A DNA stretch of 9,424 nt from an uncultured Eubacteriales bacterium (GTDB lineage Bacteria; Bacillota; Clostridia; Oscillospirales; CAG-272), in NCBI GenBank assembly GCA_934500855.1, contig CAKSUH010000041.1:1-9424 (forward strand). The letters run 5' to 3'. The notes under the pieces are model-generated. The model searched no databases and was not told the DNA's origin. It was given only the letters and a program-made list of their open reading frames with translations. The translations under genes were made by a program, and so were the position numbers. The stretch's first letter is position 1, and each line of letters starts with the position of its first letter. Below are positions 6,879 to 9,424 of the stretch, piece after piece.

Positions 6879-7700
6879 TTATCCTCCGATTTTGATATTA
6901 CAGTAAATTGGGTAGTGGTCGGAAGCCGTCTTCGTTGCTTCGGTCTCCATAAAGGCAAAGGAATCCGTCCGGCAGCGCGCCGTTGCTATGTGGTCCACAA
7001 TCCAAGCCCGAACCGCGTCAACACCGTTTTCGGAAGTTTCCGCATCGGTCAGTCCGCCGTCGGTCAACAACCTTTGGTACGCTTCGGAAGAATAGTAGGT
7101 GTTGAAATCCCCCGCGACAACAACGGGAAGACGGGCATAATCGTCATGCGACAGCACCTCCCGCATGATACGGCTCATGCTTTCGGCTTGCTTTCCGTGC
7201 AGTTCGGCAAGAGCCGCCGCATCGGTACCGGAGCTCCAATGCGTGGCGAACACCACAAATCTTACACCGTTTGATTCGGAATCGGAAATATCCTCCAAAA
7301 CCGCATACGAAACCACGCGCTTGTTTTGCGATTTGGAAAAATCCATCTCTTCGCCAAGCTCTGCGGATCCGGACTCCACGCAACGGAATTGATCGGTTTT
7401 ATAAACAATCGGGGTTCTGTTTACGGTCGCTCCGTTCTCAATGCGGTTCTCGGCAAAGGCATACCGACTTCCCAACAGGGCGGCAAGATCGACCGTGTCG
7501 CTGTAGTCAACCGTAATCCCCGCCCACTCGTCATGTCGCTCCGCAAGCACCAGAACATCGGGGGCGGCTTCGTTGATTGCCTGCACAACGCTTTGGGCGC
7601 GCGCCTTCAATCCGAGGCTCAGATATGTTTCGGAGCCCCATCCCGCCTTCTGATGCAGGATGTTATATTGCATAATGCGATAGGATGCGGGGGTTCTCAA
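6879..7700 (-). CDS. Endonuclease/exonuclease/phosphatase family protein, possibly made as a frameshift fusion
   Basis: This is a 273-residue EEP-fold phosphoesterase with a full set of active-site motifs. They are Asn13 in MQYNIL, Glu54 in LVLAE, Thr153-His154 in ATHW, Asp198/Asn200 in GDFN, Asp236-His237 in VDHI, and Asp261-His262 in SDHYP. It should be a metal-dependent hydrolase of a phosphodiester or phosphomonoester. It is paralogous in domain type to the C-terminal half of the lipoprotein at 1662-3389 (compare YRIMQYNIL with LRVMEYNVL). The first possible start is TTG at 7700, whose TTGA overlaps the stop of the upstream gene; nine bases before it is a G-run that could act as a poor ribosome binding site. 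The next start, ATG at 7673, would cut into the first beta strand and has no clear binding site. No signal peptide exists in this frame, odd among secreted neighbours; fusion to the upstream protein would solve that. Confidence 0.85.
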   Translation of the reverse strand: MRTPASYRIMQYNILHQKAGWGSETYLSLGLKARAQSVVQAINEAAPDVLVLAERHDEWAGITVDYSDTVDLAALLGSRYAFAENRIENGATVNRTPIVYKTDQFRCVESGSAELGEEMDFSKSQNKRVVSYAVLEDISDSESNGVRFVVFATHWSSGTDAAALAELHGKQAESMSRIMREVLSHDDYARLPVVVAGDFNTYYSSEAYQRLLTDGGLTDAETSENGVDAVRAWIVDHIATARCRTDSFAFMETEATKTASDHYPIYCNIKIGG

Positions 7701-9424
7701 GATTGGGTTCCCCCCGAGATAAAATTTTCAAGAATTTCTCTTTGCGCAGCTGTGTACACTGCGGAGGTATCTTCCAGCGCCATCCGTGCAACCTCCGCAA
7801 CCGATCTTGCGTTTTCCGGTGTATATCCACCGTAGAGCATGTAAACCGTGCCGTCCTTCAGCTCCACGCGGGCATAGCCGACCGCAGAGAAGTTGCGCTT
7901 GAAATTTTTGATTCCGAACAGCGTACCGATAAACAGTCCGTCAGTACCTTCCGCCCATGTATTTCCGACATTTACAATGTCGTAAAAATCCTTTCCTTCC
8001 GTCAGACCCGCCGAAAGAAGGTTGGCTTTGGTGAATTCGGTAATGCCTTTGTCCGTCAGCGTTGCAGTCGGAAGCAACAGCGTTCCGGTTGTAACGGTTG
8101 CTCCCGTTTCCTGCAATTTTGCGATCGATGCGGCATCAACCGTTGTGCGGAACCGAATCCCCGATTTGTTCGGCTCCTCGGTATCAACACGGACAGATGC
8201 ACCCTCCATGGTCCTGACCGCAAATACGGGAATATCGGAAATGATTCCCATTCCGGTTGCGGGATTGTCTCCTCCCGCCTGCTTCTTCCATGCATATCTG
8301 ACATACGGTCCGTTTCCGCTTGCGGCGTTACCGGTGAAATCATGTACCTGCGCTTCCATCAAGATAACGCCTGCACAGTTTGCGGCATTTACAAAAGTAT
8401 ATTTCGCCTCAACGGTATAGCCCTTTCCCTCCGCGCGATGATCATCTACCTTATATTCAATCTGATTGTCAAAGACATCCTTTCCGAGATATCTTGCACT
8501 CGTTGCTGTTTCATTTTTTCCGTTCGCATCTTCATCAACATAAATCTTAAAGTAATCGTATGGCCATCCTGACTTTCCGAAGGAATCGGTTGCATCATTC
8601 GTTTCAATCAGAAAATAAAGGTATGCCTTTTCGGAATCTTTTTGCCACAGGACCTTCATTCTTGCGAGAAAACCCGCCTGCACGGTTCCGTTGCCGGATG
8701 TATAGGTCGGCTCTTTTTTGAAATCAGTCCATTGCACGGCGCTCCACGCTTCATCATCGGTTGCCTTTCCGTCCAGCGTGATATTCCCCATGGCTTGATA
8801 GATGTGATAGCGTCCGAGGGAGTCCTCTCCAATCGGCTCGGTTTCCGACCCGGTTACCGGCTCGGAGCCGAGAACGCCGGCGCCCATCGGCGCTACATTG
8901 TTTTGTGGAACATTGTTCCATGCGTATCTGGAATATTTTGCTTTTCCCGCCGTGTCATCTTTTTCCAATCCCTCGTAGTTATCCTGCACGAGAAGGTCGA
9001 AAAAGAAGGTTTCGTTCGTCACCCGAAAGCGTCCTTCTGCCCTGAAAAGAGAATCGGAAGCTCTCGTGTCAATCGAAGAGTAAGTTACCTCCATGCCGCC
9101 GGTGGTTGCGTTGGAGACGGTTTTCATGACCGTTGTCGATGTATTTTTGTGTGTTCCGTTTTCATTCAGAATTACAAAAAACGCATCTCCCTGCCAGTCG
9201 GTCCGCTTTGAAACGGTGGGGTCCGTAACTTCAAGGAAGAAGTAAACATACTTTTCGCCGTTCACTTCCTTCCACAGACCCTTGAAGCGCGCGGAAACGC
9301 CTTCCCGTTCCTCTCCGAGCGTTTTATGAAGAGCGGTCCACTCCGCTTTGTCCCATTCTTCTCCCTCGGTTACCGCCCCGTCAAGAACAATATCGTGCTC
9401 GGTGCGGGTAAAGGTATAGGAGGC
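7697..9424 (-). CDS. Large secreted protein with tandem CBM9-like domains (5' end outside window)
   Basis: The frame is open to the right edge, so 575 residues of a longer protein are visible; the GTG at 9265 is an internal valine codon, not a start. Counting from the edge, residues 1-190 are a CBM9-like domain (IVLDGAVTEGEEW, then KYVYFFLEV and a closing SRYAWNNVPQN). A Gly/Ser/Glu linker joins it to a second copy at about 205-395 (ITLDGKATDDEAW, AYLYFLIET, YFKIYVDED, VRYAWKK). Residues 405-570 are the C-terminal domain shared with the protein at 5191-6720. It runs from GASVRVD and GIRFRTTVD to GYARVELKDGTVYMLYG, ENARSVAEVARMAL, and a final helix. CBM9 modules bind sugar chains, often at their ends, so this is probably a secreted or cell-surface glycan-binding protein. 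Any catalytic domain or signal peptide would lie upstream, unseen. Its stop overlaps the next gene by two bases in the -1 frame. Confidence 0.85.
   Translation of the reverse strand, partial: ASYTFTRTEHDIVLDGAVTEGEEWDKAEWTALHKTLGEEREGVSARFKGLWKEVNGEKYVYFFLEVTDPTVSKRTDWQGDAFFVILNENGTHKNTSTTVMKTVSNATTGGMEVTYSSIDTRASDSLFRAEGRFRVTNETFFFDLLVQDNYEGLEKDDTAGKAKYSRYAWNNVPQNNVAPMGAGVLGSEPVTGSETEPIGEDSLGRYHIYQAMGNITLDGKATDDEAWSAVQWTDFKKEPTYTSGNGTVQAGFLARMKVLWQKDSEKAYLYFLIETNDATDSFGKSGWPYDYFKIYVDEDANGKNETATSARYLGKDVFDNQIEYKVDDHRAEGKGYTVEAKYTFVNAANCAGVILMEAQVHDFTGNAASGNGPYVRYAWKKQAGGDNPATGMGIISDIPVFAVRTMEGASVRVDTEEPNKSGIRFRTTVDAASIAKLQETGATVTTGTLLLPTATLTDKGITEFTKANLLSAGLTEGKDFYDIVNVGNTWAEGTDGLFIGTLFGIKNFKRNFSAVGYARVELKDGTVYMLYGGYTPENARSVAEVARMALEDTSAVYTAAQREILENFISGGTQS
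7709..7715 (-). promoter_or_regulatory. Candidate -1 ribosomal frameshift heptamer G GGG GGA
   Basis: In the reading frame of the upstream gene, positions 7715 down to 7709 read G GGG GGA, the canonical X XXY YYZ form with X=Y=G. Both tRNAs could re-pair after slipping back one base. The stop of the upstream frame comes three codons later (7699). The EEP frame is the -1 frame and is open from a stop at 7728-7730 onward, so a slip here yields an in-frame fusion. A CCCCC run at 7693-7689 could pair with the G-run. Function is unproven; the run may instead be a chance homopolymer, a weak ribosome binding site, or an assembly indel. Confidence 0.4.

Noticed and set aside
7685..8572. Plus-strand 295-residue open frame
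   Set aside because: It is a shadow of the tandem-CBM9 gene; it is rich in Cys, Arg and Ser with no domain.
9265..9424. GTG at 9265 as the start of the tandem-CBM9 gene
   Set aside because: The frame stays open to the window edge, and the preceding 53 residues contain the opening IVLDG...W motif of the first CBM9-like domain.
1..9424. CRISPR array, tRNA, rRNA, insertion sequence or phage genes
   Set aside because: I saw no regularly spaced direct repeats, no cloverleaf or ribosomal RNA sequence, no transposase or integrase motifs, and no terminal inverted repeats.

Overview
The window is a single-strand gene cluster: every gene I can support lies on the minus strand, so transcription runs from position 9424 towards position 1. 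Base composition is roughly balanced, Shine-Dalgarno sites are strong (AAGGAG/GGAGG types), and the proteins include Gram-positive-style lipoproteins and secreted multidomain proteins. These point to a Firmicutes (class Clostridia-like) anaerobe of the gut or rumen type. That placement is inference from style and domain content; there is no rRNA or taxonomic marker gene here.

Layout in transcription order. (1) 9424-7697: 3' part of a large secreted protein with two CBM9-like domains and a C-terminal domain shared with gene 4. (2) 7700-6879: an endonuclease/exonuclease/phosphatase (EEP) fold protein without its own signal peptide, overlapping gene 1 in the -1 frame next to a canonical slippery heptamer. 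(3) 6874-6734: a 46-residue peptide with an excellent ribosome binding site. (4) 6720-5191: a secreted protein with one CBM9-like domain. (5) 5134-4937: a 65-residue lipoprotein, flanked on both sides by intercistronic hairpins. (6) 4867-3410: a solute-binding lipoprotein. (7) 3389-1662: a lipoprotein with two tandem N-terminal repeats and a C-terminal EEP domain. (8) 1550-591: a cytoplasmic CE7-type acetyl esterase. Positions 1-590 hold no convincing gene. They contain a strong hairpin terminator (177-223) that probably closes the operon, and a possible extended -10 promoter for the next minus-strand gene to the left.

Spacing is tight (a 2-base overlap, then 4, 13, 56, 69, 20 and 111 bases), so genes 1-7 look like one operon, with gene 8 co-transcribed or separated by a weak terminator. 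The likely theme is surface capture and trimming of a decorated glycan or phosphodiester-containing polymer. CBM9-like proteins would bind it, two EEP proteins would cut an ester or phosphodiester, a binding lipoprotein would hand over the product, and the CE7 esterase would remove acetyl groups after uptake. The domain assignments are well supported. The shared substrate is inference, and no permease, ATPase, glycoside hydrolase or regulator is visible here. The most interesting points are the possible programmed -1 frameshift joining genes 1 and 2, the 46-residue peptide, and the hairpin-bracketed mini-lipoprotein.
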